Assembly: GCA_022539475.1 (NCBI GenBank) | Contig: VCMS01000096.1 | Span: forward strand, 62,001-126,000 | From: Gracilaria domingensis | Lineage: Eukaryota > Rhodophyta > Florideophyceae > Gracilariales > Gracilariaceae | Length of the DNA: 64,000 nt | Reading direction: 5' to 3' | Shown here: piece after piece, positions 28,690 to 42,048 of the stretch | Numbering within the stretch: position 1 is the first letter of the stretch | Layout: the number at the start of each line of letters is the position of its first letter | The notes under the pieces: generated by a model | Told to the model about the DNA's origin: nothing | What the model saw: only the letters and a program-made list of their open reading frames with translations | Databases searched by the model: none | Translations under genes and position numbers: made by a program

Positions 28690-29850
28690 AAAGAATGAAT
28701 TCTTGGTGTAAAGATATACGTTGCGTTTGGCATTTCTACCAACGCCAATAACCTCGTACTATTCCGGATATCAATCATTGTTTTAAGAAGCAAGCTTTTG
28801 AAGAAAAAGTCGCAAAGCTTTTATTCTTCAAATTATTTTATGCGAACTTGAAAGCATTGTCCCGAAACGAAGTGTTTAAAGGTTTTTCTCCGTAATCACA
28901 TAAGGATTTTATATCGGCTTCAGAAGCGCTTTTATACACTATTTGTAAAGTTTTCCGTTATTTATGCCCACAAGTATTTCCCACTCAAGCAAAATAAGGT
29001 CTCACTCTAGAAGGATTTGTTTTATTAAAATTCTTGCTTGGTACAGATTCTTATGTTAAAAACATTTAAACTAAATTAAGCAATATGCTTTGATGCATCA
29101 CAAGAAGTTGTCAAATTTACTAGTAGTTTATAGCGCCCAGGCGTTGTAAAAAACTACAGAGTTTTATTACGCATTAAATTTTGTTTCCTTACAAGTGTCT
29201 TTCGTATTGACTAATGCTTTTTAAGTGACTGATATGAGAAGAAGAGCTCAATTGGGGCTTATACTAGTCTGTACTCGTATTGTAAAATTTATAACTAGAA
29301 ATATGTTTTATGTATTTTCGTGTTCTGCGTATTGGCGGCGAGATTTAAACGAATGTTTTAGGACGTGTCAACAACATTAGCAAAGTTGTACCGTGTTTTT
29401 GGACTCTTCTCTAGGATCAGCCTTTCTGGTAGTATTCCAAGCAACAAACGTAGACAGGAGTTACATTCATTGAGTGAATGTGGTTCTCATTTGTGCTTTT
29501 TCTCCAGATGTACAGCACAGGATGCAATGTTTTTTACTCAATTTCAATTTGTTGGAGAACTACTGATCCAAATCATGGTGTGTCTCCAATACCAAACAAA
29601 AATGCGCCGTGTGGCACCGCGCATTTTTTAAAAAATAATATATCAATTTGAGTATGCTATTGAAAAGAATGGGTGCTGTCTATATATAAGCGGGAAGGTC
29701 TTGCTTCTGCTCCAAAATGTTGGAAATCCACAAAATCTTATTTTAAGCTCATCTATTGAAAGGTTTTACTTCAAGTAGCTCTAAATACTGATCTATTTGC
29801 TATTTTCCTTGTTTGTAAGAGCAAGGCTCTAAGAGCTTTTGCGATGAAAG
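28690..29850. repeat. Dispersed repeat of about 1 kb, copy 2
   Basis: Collinear with 2,426-3,450. It contains the related hairpin aatgcgc / gcgcatt around 29,601-29,625 and ends gtttgtaagagcaaggctctaagagctttt. Non-coding; it has gained extra sequence around 29,270-29,460 compared with copy 1. Confidence 0.6.
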
Positions 29851-30165
29851 TACCAGTTGTGAATACGATGAGAGTTTAAGTACAACATGGGCTTACATTT
29901 TGGCTTTGTTATCATAAATGTAAAGTCAAAACAGTGCGGTTTAGACAAAGAAGACCGCAAGCTGCGAAAGGTTTGGAGGCGAGAACTGAAAGTGACAGAG
30001 ATCAAGTGGTCGATTACCGAAAGTGGAGGCTTGGTATGAAAGAAAAATGTTCTGAATTTAGTTTCATGTACGTCAAGGGCCTAGAATGTCCTGTCCTTAT
30101 GTTTTGTATTTGATATCAACATTCAGTTCTCTGATGTGTTGTTGTCGCCGTCGGTGTGAAATTCA
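29851..30165. other. No gene seen
   Basis: Only short frames; no RNA gene or repeat recognised. Confidence 0.4.
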
Positions 30166-30245
30166 GGGCCGTACTTGTGACTAGATTTTTGACCAACTCA
30201 AAAAGTCAAAGTCATGTACAAAATCTCGAACTCAGTCACATTTAG
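30166..30245. repeat. hAT MITE end fragment
   Basis: CAGGGCCGTACTTGTGAC and gactagatttttgacca match the left end of the MITE at 1,876. No right end follows. Confidence 0.55.
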
Positions 30246-30502
30246 TCACATTTTTCTTTGTTCTTCTCTGTAAAAACTCAGTCTCAAGATAGCAGCCTAC
30301 TACGTGCAGTGCAGTATGTCTGCTCCAAGCTCTCGCCTTGACAAACGGTCCTCTGTCGGGATGTTCTGACAAGGTCTGGGCTTCTCACAGAAGCACACTT
30401 TCACCCGGCCTGCTTGTTGGCTGGATGAGAGCTGTTCTGTCAATTCCACTGGCAGTTGTGTTTGTGGTTGAGGGTTGCCGTGAAGCGAACTCTCCAACTT
30501 GT

Positions 30503-33500
30503 TGTAGGTAGAAACGCTTAGGATAAACAAGAAGTGGTTTTAATCACTGACACTCGGCTTGACTTCTATCTTCTGTTAACCTGGAGTTCTGTTCTACTCT
30601 ATTATACTGTTTCAAAAAAGTTCTATAGTGTACTAGACTTCTATAGAGTTTCAATCATCACGCATTAATTATTTCTACTTACATGAGCTGTAGAATATTC
30701 TAGAACTCTCTTGAAGGTAGCAGTTTCTAGTTTATCTACAAGCTTCCAGATGCTTCTACCACACTATCCCTCAACTTGATATCTGCTGAAGTCGTAAGTT
30801 TTCCATAAAGCGATAGTGCTTAATTTTTTGTAGTGCTTTTTTGAATATATCAGCTGTCATTTGGTCGGTGAGACAGTAACTGATTTCCACTTCACCATTT
30901 TCCACGCATTCTTGAATATAAAAATATCGGATAGAAACATAAGTAGATTTTTCGTGACTTTCTTTCATTTTAGAAATAGCATTAGTTGATTAATTAGCCA
31001 CAAACAGTTGTGTAAAATCAAAATCGCATAAAACGTCGTCCAATAATTTCTTGAGCCATTTTCTTTCTTCACTGCTTCGGTGAGAGCAATTAATTCTGCT
31101 TCGGTAGATGAAAGTGCTACACAATTTTGCTTTCGACTGGACCACGACAGCCAACAGTTCCCGTAAAACGCTGCAAATCGAGATACAGATTTTCTGTTTC
31201 CTGTATTTCCCCAACTGCAATCACCGTGAACATCTAGTGTTGAATTCCCAACTTCCTGTACATTAAACAAATATTTCTTGTTCTTTGAATGTACCTTAGT
31301 ATTCTTTTGCAGGCCTTCCAATGCTCCAAACTATGGCATTCCGAATACAGACTCAATATTCCTACTTCATACGCCAGATCCGGACGTGTTCCAAGCATTA
31401 AATACATGACCGATCCAATTAATTTCCTGTATGGAAAAATATGTATTTCGTCCTCTGAATCCCATTTGAAAAATGTCTTGTTCGCTTCGATTAGAGTATT
31501 TATACTCCGACTTTCCTCTATACCATATCTCTTGAAAACTGTTGATTCGTAGGAATTTTGACTTAATTTCATCGATCCTTGTTCTTGGTTATAATCATTT
31601 TCAAATCAAAGAACGTGCCGAATTTTTCCTAAGTCCTTCATTTCAAATATGGAACAGAATTTGCTCTTGACAATTTCCAGAGTCACCATATCTTCACTTC
31701 CGATGCTAATGCTATCGGCATAAAGCGAGACTAATATTTTGCAGTTCTTAATATTTCCAATAAATACTCCTTGATCTCCGTGTGCTTAAGTAACTTTCAT
31801 GTCATTAAGTACATAGCTTATCATTTTGTACCAGCTCTAGGCTCCTGTTTTAAAACATAGATTGCCTCCTTGAGCTTGCAGACGTATTCCAGGTATTCTG
31901 AATTTTTATATGCCTCTCGTTGTTCTACAAAAATTTCTACTTCCAGATACCCATTTAGAAAGGCTGTTTTAGTCCATCTGATGTATAGGAATTTTGTCAT
32001 GTAATGCAACGGCAAGCATAGTTCTTAATGAGGCCATTCTTACTACGGGAATATGTCTCAAAGTAATCAATTCTACAGCGTTGTTGGAAACCTTGACACA
32101 CCAAGCGAGCCTTATAAATTTTGTTTTGATTCTTTGTCTGTGTCTGAATTTTAAAACCCCATTTTAGCGATAACGGTTTCATTTCTAGAGTTTTCTCTAC
32201 CAACTTCTATGTTTCATTTTCGTGGAGTGATTTCATTTCCTTCTCCATCGCATTTTCCGAGAAATATTTTCATTACATGAAAGTGCTTCTTCGATAGAAT
32301 GTGGCTCCATCTCGTTCGCCATCATCATTACTGTGCCAGCCGTTGTATCTTCGTCTGAGTGTGCATGATCGTAGGATAACCATGCAGGCTGTCCTCTAAT
32401 TCTTCCACTTCTCCTGCGTGCTTCTGGAGTATCTGCAATATTCACAGAATTTGGATATGTACTTATTGGTTGTTCTATATTTTCCTCTGTGCCTTCAAAT
32501 TTCCCTCTTGATGTGCAGGTTCAGTTTCAGTATCAATATTAACTGCGAGGTCTTCTGGAGCTTCCAAAACTTTTGCTGTGCCGAAAAGAACGAGACGATT
32601 CGTAGAGTCATCCGTAAAACGAATGTTTGGGCCATCGTATCCCAGAAAAGTGCAGAATGTGGATTTTGGATCGCCTTTCTTTCTATTTGAGTTGGAATAA
32701 ATATGTATGCTTTACATCGGAATATACATAGATGAGAAGCATCTAGGTTTTCTCCAGACCATTTTTTATGGGGACTTTGATCACGTAGTATTTTTGTAGG
32801 CACATAATTTCTTACACAATTTGTAGTCTGTACTGCCTCTGCCCAAAATTTACGAGAGAGGTTATGATAAAATCACATACATCGGGACTTTTCAAAAAGT
32901 GTACGATTTGCTCTCTCGGAAATACCACTTTGTTGCGGTTGATATGCACCAGTCGGTTCGTGAATTTTTCGTTCGGTCTTGAAATAATTTTACGTTGCCT
33001 TTGAAATATATTCACCACCTCGATCGCTCCTAATTCTTTTCACAGATGTCCCTGTTTGATTTTCTACAAGGTTCAGGAATTACTTGATTTTGTTGAGCGC
33101 TTCGACCTTTGTCCTTAAAAAGTAGACAAATGATTTCCTCCTGTAATCATCTATAGAAATCATAAAATAATAATTTCCGCCTTTCGATTTCACATTCATA
33201 GGGCCGCATAGCTCAGTGTGCACCAGCTGCAATTTTTCTTTCGAATAGAATTTTTCAATTGCAGGAAATGAGCGCGAAACCCTTTCTCCAAGAGTGCAAC
33301 CTCTACATGTGCCGATATCTTTCAGTTCTAATTTTTTCTGGAAGCCCTAAGGCTGTTCCATTAGAAATTATCTGAGCTAAAGCAAATTTTCCAGCATGTC
33401 CAAAACGTGCGTGTAATAATTCTTGCTGGCAAAGGATTGCTGAATATACGGAATAGGATTTGTTTTCAGTTTCAAATCCGTTAAAAGAATATGTTCAATT

Positions 33501-33860
33501 CTTTTTCTTCACATTAAGAATTATTTCATGTGTTGCTTTCTCACATATTTTGCAACAAACGTTTTCGAATTTAACCTTATGCCCCCTTTCATCGATTTGA
33601 CCGACTGATAAAATATTTGTAGCAATATCTGGCACGAACAGAACGTCTCTAAATTTAAGTTAATCGTTTTCGTTTTTCTGAACAATAATCAATGCAATGG
33701 TTCCTTTCTTGTCTGAGCTCACAGTAGTTCTATCGCCAAGACGCATATTTACAGGGTCAATAATTTCCATCGAGTCTTCGAGCTCTCAAGAAGGGTCGAT
33801 CCTCATCACCATCTCTGTGTTTACCATGCAGAAAGTACGCAGCCGTATGCATCGCACACG
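30503..33860 (-). mobile_element. Ty1/Copia retrotransposon, decayed, one LTR recognised
   Basis: Read on the minus strand. Pieces in Copia order: protease-region remnant near 33,700-33,800, integrase (about 32,500-33,450), reverse transcriptase (about 31,600-32,200, including a KARLVCQGFQQ-like stretch) and RNase H (30,771-31,330; SSTEAELIALTEAVK, and IRYFYIQECVENGEVE near the end). A Copia-type polypurine tract (tcaagttgaggga) at 30,766-30,778 is followed by a likely 3' LTR of about 261 bases (30,503-30,763, TG...CA). I cannot find the 5' LTR. It is old and broken in many places. Confidence 0.8.
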
Positions 33861-34467
33861 ATCTGGGACCTTTATTATTGCACGTCCCAACCGAAATTCA
33901 ACCCCGCCGATGGACCTTCACGACCATGGTCAGAGGCGAGGCAGTCATGAGTCCCACTAGGAGCCGCGCCACCGAACAATACTGTCAAAAAGTTGGGGCA
34001 GTAACACAAACTCGGGGGCGCATGCGGCGCACGGCTCCCAAGTTGTCGCCGTATCTTCTGTACTTCCAAAGACAGTGGCAGATTTACCTCTCAACTTCAG
34101 GCATGAAAAAGAAGCTGAAGAAACCCGGACACGTCTTGCGCCAGAGAAATGTGAGATCGGCGTTTGCAACGCCTTCTGCTTTAAAGATGTAATGATTTCT
34201 ACTCACCACCGCTGTAGCGTTGGATGTGCAAATGTGCACAAATGCGTATTGTATGACATCGCATGCATACACGCAATGCTCTATCGTAAGATCTATCAAC
34301 TGTCTTTCGTAATCTACGCTGTAGAACGTCTGGCTCTCAACGCCACACAGAGTGATAGTATAGATGATCAGTTTGGTAATCTCTTCGATGCAAAGAACAA
34401 TTTGCTTGGCGAGGGGCAATCATAAAGGCCTCCCAATCTCGGGACCCACATCAGAAGGGGAGAATCG
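33861..34467. other. No supported gene
   Basis: Opposite-strand frames of 60-115 codons overlap one another here. None shows a domain. The stretch may belong to the 5' part of the neighbouring Copia or the recombinase element. Confidence 0.35.
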
Positions 34468-35513
34468 GTGGGGTGTGCCCTCTCTTGCTCTCGTTCAGAG
34501 CAAAGCCATAGCCGCGACCGCGTTGTGCAAACAGGCCCAACACGAACCAACAAGATGCCAAGTGCTGACTTCTTCGAACAACATCCACTTGTTGCAGCGA
34601 CAGTAACGGAGCGTACTAGGCATCTTTATAGCTCTTCATACCTGCGCTTACAAGCCATTCTACAGATCTATAGATGTTTGTCCTGGTTCAGCCGAGGAAT
34701 TGGACAAAGTATTTGCGGCATATATAGAACACTCGTATTAGGAAGACGGTTCCGCTGGGCACCGGCTCGAAATGTCTTTCTTCATATGCTTCCTTTCTCT
34801 TTCCACACACCGTCCCTTAAGAATTCTCTGGGGATATCGCGACGTTCGTTGTCAGGCTGGAGCAAACTCGAGCCACAGCAACCTGCGTTGCCGCTCACGA
34901 AGAACATCATGCTCGCGTTCTCTGAATATTTTCGGCGGAATGGGTGTAACTCTTCCGCAGTTGCGTTATGTCTCACACGTACATGCGGGCCTCAGAAGTA
35001 CTTGCGCTGCGCAATGACATTGCACTCCCAGGAAACATCCGTATCAAGCACTTAGGAATGAGAACAGCAGGGGTCTATATCCAGAATTCAAAGACCGGCC
35101 CTCACCAATTCACACCGGTTCATGATACTCGATGCATAGCTCTAATTCAATCTTATCTTGAGAAGAAAGTCTTGGAAACTTCGCAGGACATGTTTGACGT
35201 GCAATATCAGACGTGTAATCTTCTTTTCAAGAAACCCGCAGCTTGGTTTGGCCCGGACCCCGCCTGTCTAACGACTCATTCTGCGAGAATTGGTGGAGCA
35301 TTTTCGGACTACGTCTCTGGAATCTCTGCAGAAACTATTGCGGTTACAGGCAGATGGAAATCATTGAAGTCCTTGCAGAGATATCTTACGAACGGAAGGT
35401 CCGGGTTAATGCAAATGCGCACAAGTACCTTTTCAGATAGACTTATAAGCACATACTCCAAGACATTTCAATCTTTCATTGACCAGTGTGTTCAACATGG
35501 ATCACAACCTTAG
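34468..35513 (+). mobile_element. Tyrosine-recombinase element (DIRS- or Crypton-like), broken
   Basis: The C-terminal block has the tyrosine-recombinase signature THSARIGGAFSDYV, then AVTGRWKS and QRYL. The upstream block has the helical core-binding features of this class (LPLTKNIMLAF, then a short RxSEVLALR). No reverse transcriptase is seen beside it, so it could be a Crypton-type DNA element or the end of a DIRS-type retroelement. It is broken at least once. No terminal repeats were identified. Confidence 0.6.
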
Positions 35514-35559
35514 GCCGAGAACCCATCCAGCAATAAATGCTTTGATTTTGGGGTTGGGC

Positions 35560-38500
35560 GTGCAACTTTCTACAGTCTCGTTATGGTGACAATCAACGGT
35601 CAGTTTGGTACTAACAGAAGTACCTTTCACCTGCGAAAAAGCCAGAGGCGTATCGATGACTACTTGTAGTCACCCCCTCAAAGTCATGGAGTCAGGCGAA
35701 TTTCGCCGAAGTCAACGCTGTAGTAGCCAGATGTAGTCACTAGGATAGAATTGGTCATGTAAGAAGCTTGTTTACTCTGTATACGTCTCCCTCTGCTCTA
35801 AAATCTGGCTTGCGACCTTGGTGACAGTCCTACGAAAGGCTGATGCCTTTGGATGAAGCAGCGTGTTCTGAGGCTGACATGATGCTTGTACCTCAGATTG
35901 GACAAACGATCTTATAATATCCGTCAATTCCAAAGTTCCCGACAATAGTGACTGCCTTTGATGGCCTTCAATGCGACCCAGATCGCTAAAAAGCCGTTCA
36001 GCCGACGCCGAAAAAGCTTGAGCAGATAATGCGGCACGTGCAATTCGGTTAAAGGGTACGGGGCTCACTAATCCTTGTCTCTCGTTTGCACATTTCCAAA
36101 ACCCCAAGGCCATACTTGGTTCTTTTCGTCCCTTCGTTTGCAATTCATTGCAAAGTTCAACGTACAATAAAGAAAAAACCGCTTTCAGTCCTTCTGCATG
36201 TATCATCAAAGAGTCGTCTAGTTCGATTGCTTCGCGCACAACTGCACTGCGTATAATGGCCTTGTACTCGTCCTTAGAACCATCATCACAATCCAAAAAG
36301 TCCAGCCTGCATTCGTTGACGTCTAGGAGAGCGGCAATGTGGAAAAGCAAGACTCGTCGTGACTCTCGTATGGATGGGGGGGGAGTGTGAAAATGTTCCT
36401 CCGGTACATTGATTTCATCTTCTAGCGCAGCACCGGGACACCACAACGCTGCATACTCATCAACACACTGCCATAAATGACTTATTCTTTCCTTGACCCG
36501 ATCCGCCAAGCGCACAGCCAAGGATTTGGCCTGATGTTGCATAAGTTTTATCGCTCGTGCTTCGTCTCGTTCTTTGTCCGCTAAAACGGTACTAGCGGAC
36601 AGGGAGAGCACACTCTGCTACAGAATCGAGACTGTCGTCAACATCAAGATTCAGAAAAGGTCCGTCGTCCTGATTCTCGAACGATTTCATTTGCCCGGAC
36701 ATAATGTACAAACTCTCAAACAATTCTCTCAAGAGCCGTGGAGTGCGTGAAAGTGTGACCTTTTGTCCGCTTCTAGCGGCCTGGCAACACGTCGGACCTC
36801 ACCCAGAACGAGTATGTACTCTGCCAATGTATTCTTCTGATCCACAGTTAAATGTGGAAGTGCATCTCGATCAATGTTTAGATCAGAAGAAACAGAAATG
36901 ATGTTGTCCATTCTCATGAAGTATGTAAGCATTGCTCCAAGTTTCGAATGCCAACGTGTAGATATTTCGCGTTTTAGCTTCTGGATGCGATCACAAGTGA
37001 TGCCGTCACCAAACTGTTTCTCAATCAGCAGCTGTGATGCCTTTGGGTGCTGGTTAAAATACGTAGTTATGCTGTCAACGTGCTCCATCATTCTTTGCCA
37101 CGGAGTGCCTTGCTTGAAAACGTCCTTGACGACTAGTGCAAGTGTATGTACGACGCATCATACTGAACCAACATAATTAGTCATCAAATCTACTGCTAAC
37201 GCAGTAGCAGCTTCATTGTCACTTGTGGCTGAGAAGACGTGACTATCATCGCTTCCTACTATAGGACTTTGATCTAGAACCTCCTCCATTATAGTTCTTA
37301 GCTGCTCACCACTCTTCGAAGTGTTTCCAAGATTTAAGGTCGAAATCGGCAAACATCTCAGAATCCAATCCTTGTCGATGTAGTGCCATGTCATTCCAAG
37401 TATTGGAGCCCCCAACGCGGCACTCTACCCGTCGACAGTTATACATCCAGTCATTACTTCTTTCACCGAAACTTTAAGAATAGAGCAAACAGCTTTGTAC
37501 GTTTCTAGCAGCTGAGATTCCAACGGAACTTTGCTGGCAAAATGTAGTCTTCCTCCGCATACATCTATTAGTCCTTGCAGCAAAGGTGACCCCATTTTTG
37601 ACAGCGATGACTCCGTAACACAGGCAAACAAAACAGTTCCTACTCTTTGCAGAAGCTTTGGGTCTTCTACGCGTGTGATATAATTCCCAGTACCTTTTGT
37701 AGAACCTTGGTGCGTAGATCTTGTGGAGAAGCTCGAAATAGACGCAGTAGTTACCTGCTTTTGATAACGATTCCGTTCGCGAAGAATAGCATCTTGCACT
37801 TCTTTCACTGGCGCGAGAGAAACATTCAGACCTTGCAGGGTGTCATGCAATCGGGTATGTTTGCTGCGGTAGTGTTTGATAATATTTGACGTCGAACGAA
37901 TTTGATTCATTGAGCCAATAAAGCCGCATATCACGCATTCAAAGTGGGCTACTGTGTTGTTCTTGGAAATTCGTGCTGCATGTGTGCTCCATAACGACAA
38001 TTTTGGTTGAGACAACCCAGGTCGCGGAACGCTTCTCCGTCGTAATTGCTGATTTCGCTGTTTCGAAAGAAGAACTTGGGCGTTTTGTTGCAGACAAGAA
38101 CTTGTTGGAGGCGTTTCGGTTTCAGTATTACTTTTTCGTAGAGGAATAGATGATGGCGGAACCGCTTTCGAGAGAGTTTGTCTTTGCATACTCATTGCTC
38201 TTCAAGAGAGATATAGAAAGAAAGAATGAGCCAGATACAGAGATGCAAGATTGTGAACAGCTTTGGCAAAGTAGTGGACTGAGCACAGCATTTTGACCGG
38301 CCGACGGTCAAAGCTCACGGCGCTTGTAGTTTACAGATCATCTCACGGCGCGGAGAGGTTCTAGACGGGCTCAAAACGCCGTTTCAGACGGCTTGACTAC
38401 TTTCATGACTACGTTTCAGTACAAGAGAGTCAGGTAGTCATAGTCATCCAAAAAATGGTCGTAGTCAGTCAGTCACCGATTCGGGCCTGGAAAAAACTTT

Positions 38501-38625
38501 CAGCCGCATGTTGAAACTACGAAAAAGGGATGAGTTCATACGCTCCACTGGTTCTCAGTAAAGGCTTATAATGCCTGCTTTGTTCTGGTCGCGCACAACC
38601 AGCGGAATAATGGATGAATGCAGAT
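35560..38625 (+). repeat. LTR-like repeat split by a hAT transposon
   Basis: 35,560-35,642 and 38,490-38,625 are the two halves of one copy. The left half matches 39,010-39,085 (cgtgcaact-tctacagtc, ggtactaacag-agtaccttt). The right half matches 39,088-39,115 and then 55,250-55,325 (gagttcatacgctccact, tgcctgctttgttctgg). The family is that of the Copia around 39-55 kb. Confidence 0.6.
35643..38489 (-). mobile_element. hAT DNA transposon with damaged transposase
   Basis: Terminal inverted repeats CAGAGGCGTATCGATGACT (left) and CAGGCCCGAATCGGTGACT (right, reverse complement); flanking 8-mers gaaaaagc and gaaaaaac; an empty paralogous site is readable at 39,080-39,096 (gcgaaagaacttt). The minus-strand transposase has an ATG at 38,195, a BED-type zinc finger (HFECVICG ... 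IIKHYRSKH) near residues 95-125, the catalytic-core segments ITVDG, GAPILGMTWHYIDKDW and TSDNEAATALA, a RWHS segment, and the C-terminal dimerisation block FSASAERLFSDLG at 35,772-36,100. The frame is interrupted at least three times, for example TAG in place of the conserved Trp after ITVDG at about 37,425 and a TGA near 37,158, so it is not autonomous. Confidence 0.88.
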
Positions 38626-39002
38626 GGGGGTTTATTGGAGCTGCTGTTGGGAGTGAGACGATGACACTGTTTGTGTCAGGAAGGTTCTTGATATGGCTAA
38701 ATCACGTGTAAAGACTAAGCCACCTACGCAGGATGATTTGGTTTTCAGCCGTTGAATTCAAACAGACACTCAAGATGTCGACGGTTTGGGTTGCAACCCA
38801 GAATTTGGCACCAATTAGCCATTTTCTACAGCTCGAAGGAGGACTTAAACGCTTCTTTGAACAGAGAAGAAGTCTGAGGCCGGCAAGCAAGCTGCATTCT
38901 CAACTAAACCACACAAGTCAGTGAATGTTTTCAATTCCACCCACCCGCCCTACACATCAGTAGTGAAAGGCTGTTTTCCTTATTTTTGGTTTTAGTTCTA
39001 CT
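38626..39002. other. No gene seen
   Basis: Overlapping 62-63 codon frames on opposite strands only. Probably internal sequence of an LTR element. Confidence 0.4.
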
Positions 39003-40805
39003 GCGCTAATCGGCGTGCAACTGTCTACAGTCGCGCTATAGTGACGATCAACGGTCACTTTGGTACTAACAGCAGTACCTTTCACCGGCGAAAGAACTTT
39101 CAGCTGCATGCTGAAACTGTCAATCAGCATTACAGTAGCCACTAGACTTAAGAAGTCGCGAGATGTGCGAGCTCACGGCAGTAAAGAGATAACATCTTCC
39201 TCCGCTGTCAGAGGTTATGGGCTACGCCTAGCAGCAAAACCCACGATAAACCACACCTTCCTCATCACCTCACATCACATCACGCCACGGACGCGTACAA
39301 TAGATTAACCCGTCGTCTCCGACGAGAGCTGACACACGAAACTCAGCAGCTCACAGCAGAAATATTTCACAAAGCTATCACCGAACCCAAAGACACATCC
39401 ACACCTCAAGACATCACACAATACACACCAACCATCATGAACAACACGACAAAACGGCACCTCCGTTTTTCACCAAGCGTAATCCAGGCAACTACTTTTA
39501 ATGGCTCCTTAGCATGAAGAATTATGCCACCACAATTGATGCACTTGACCAATACACAGGCAACCCCCCTCTCTCAGTAGACCCAGCACTCTTACGTGCA
39601 TTCGAACTCAAAAAGTCCAAGCTCAACAACGCCTTCATGACCAGCGTCCCCCCAAATATTCTCGGAGAGATATTCAAGCCACATGACGAACCGACACCTC
39701 ACAAACTTCTCAACAAAATTATAGCTCACGTTAACCAGTCTACGCAGGAAGATCACGACTTTCTCAAGGTCGAAGCAGAAAGCATACTCTTCACTAGTGA
39801 CACCAAAATTGAGGAGTACATCAAAGCGCACAACGACGTCAGAGAGCGATTTTGAGCAGCACGCTAACCCACCATCAAAAACGAGACAACTGCAGTGAAT
39901 TTCTTAATAGAAGGCCTCAAACACAATCTTTCTCTCTCGAATATTGTGATCCAGTTTCTCGGACAAAAGCTCACCACCTTCATAGACTTTACCAGGAAGT
40001 TCAAAAAGGTTTACGCTTTCACTAAGCGCGTGAATGCCACACCGACAAGCTCAACTCAACCGAGCTTCACCGGGGACTATGGAAGACCACGATACTCTTC
40101 ACGTACTACTCGACAATACAACATGCAACGACCCCTACCACCATTCCGCGGAATACCCTGCAAATTTCACATGGACATCAAACCCGGCATTTGTTCCCAA
40201 CACACGAACGCCCAATGCCGACACCCGAGGCAACCACGTCATCAACAGAACTATCAACAACCACAGGCACAGCTGACCTACGCTCCATATCAAATCAACG
40301 CGCCCCCGCCTGAATTTCACCCGCCCCCACCCCACGTAAATCCAGTCGAAGTTTCGTCGGACATAGACACAGAGTCAACGAGTAAGTTCCTCTTGGAAAG
40401 TGGAGCTACACCGTCCCACCTCACCAGCCCGGCAGAACAAATGCAACCGCTAACCCTACCCACCTTTACCCGCACTGCCACCCGACAGCAGACCAGATGC
40501 TCCCACCACGGACTAGTGGAAATCAAACCACGCAAGAGTAACGGCACAATGAAAACCTATGCAGTAACCAACAGACACCTCAGCCACAACCTGCTCTCCG
40601 TACACGACATCGCCAGCCGTTATGGCTTTGTCACATTCACTCCTTAAAAAGGATACATTCATACCGTAGGCCGCAAGCCTCGTATCTTGGCAACGGCCAA
40701 ATGGAACGGCTCCCAATACCAACTGGAGGGTACGATATTTCCAAACAGCGCAGCAATAGCCACAAGAACGTTTTTACGTAAAGCGAGCAAACACTCCAAA
40801 ACTAC

Positions 40806-41659
40806 TGTAGAACAAAACGCCCTTTATGGGGATGAACCAAGGAGTTTTTCATAAGTTGTTGATCCGTTACCCGCTTCGACACCTCAGATTATGAGAGGCC
40901 ACTAGAGTAGTGGCCCTATTTTGGGGTATGCCTAGAAAGGGTAGTATTTCTGCACACGTGTGTTAAGTTGGCCCGATAGCGGGTGCGCTGTGGCAAGCCT
41001 GCCACGGGGGCACACCTGTAGTGTATTGGCCGGCATCGCCGGATAGTTAGATATTTTAATTGATATTTTCAAGTGCCGTATATAAGTGGCGGCACATGCC
41101 GCCACTGTACGGGAAGTAAACCTCAAGGAGGCTTCTGGCTCTGACTTTCTTGCCGCTTGTGAACGGTCTACGTCTTTAATCGAGCAAGCCGCCACAATTC
41201 CGGGCTAGTCATCCGACCTCTACCACTGAAAAGTCCTAAACCGTCGTTACGACATCTTTTGTTGTTTCTTTGTTATTACTTCCGTCATACGGCTCTCGTT
41301 TCTCTTCCCTGTTATACAGGTTTTTGCCCACTACTCTCGGGACTTATTCTCGTTTATCACGAGTCAGTGCTCCCCAGTGCGGCTCGTTTGTTGATTCCCT
41401 GTCACTCCCTACCGTTCGGCTCGATATCTCCACTGGCTCTGGCTTGCCGGGACAACCGGATACCTACGCCGATTCTTCCCCTTCACCTCTGACTGCACGT
41501 CCAGATCGGGGCCACCCGGACTTACACCCGGCATCGCGCTGGGGCTATCAGAGGGTTCTACTGCTGCATCTACTCCTATAAAGAGCAGGTTTCGAACACC
41601 CTGTAGGTGCGCTTTCCGCGACGCGGCTCTTGTTTGCCCACTCGTGGGATTGCACCACA
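40806..41659 (+). repeat. 5' LTR of the Gypsy element
   Basis: 854 bp, TG...CA. It contains ccgtatataagtggcgg (about 41,076), a likely TATA box, and matches 51,766-52,619 over its full length. Confidence 0.9.
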
Positions 41660-42048
41660 AACTGGTCTCCAGACTTAGAATCGGCTTTATTGGCCAACAA
41701 TCGTTGGAGTTGGTTCGTCTGTTTGGAGCCCAGATAGTTGGTAATATCCATTCTTACGGTTCTCTCATTGTCCGTTTTCGGAAGTTGTTTTTGTTGCCAA
41801 GTGGCCGACTGTGTCGGTGAACGATGTGGTCTCGTCGCAGGAGTAGCGCGCCACGTGCCGCTTCTGTGCCCGGTTCGTTCGGCTTGCCGGCAAGTTAGCC
41901 TCCGTTGCCGAAGGACGCCCTGGAGGTCCCAGGCAATGGCGACCCGAAACCGGCTTCCCGGGGCCTCCGTTCTGATAACGGGACCCCACCCACTCGTGGG
42001 CCAACCGAAACCGCACCTGCGGCTGATGCCGCCGCAGCGGTCTACGTT

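Noticed and set aside
33875-34419. Overlapping frames of 60-115 codons on both strands
   Set aside because: Mutual shadows with no domain, between two decayed elements.
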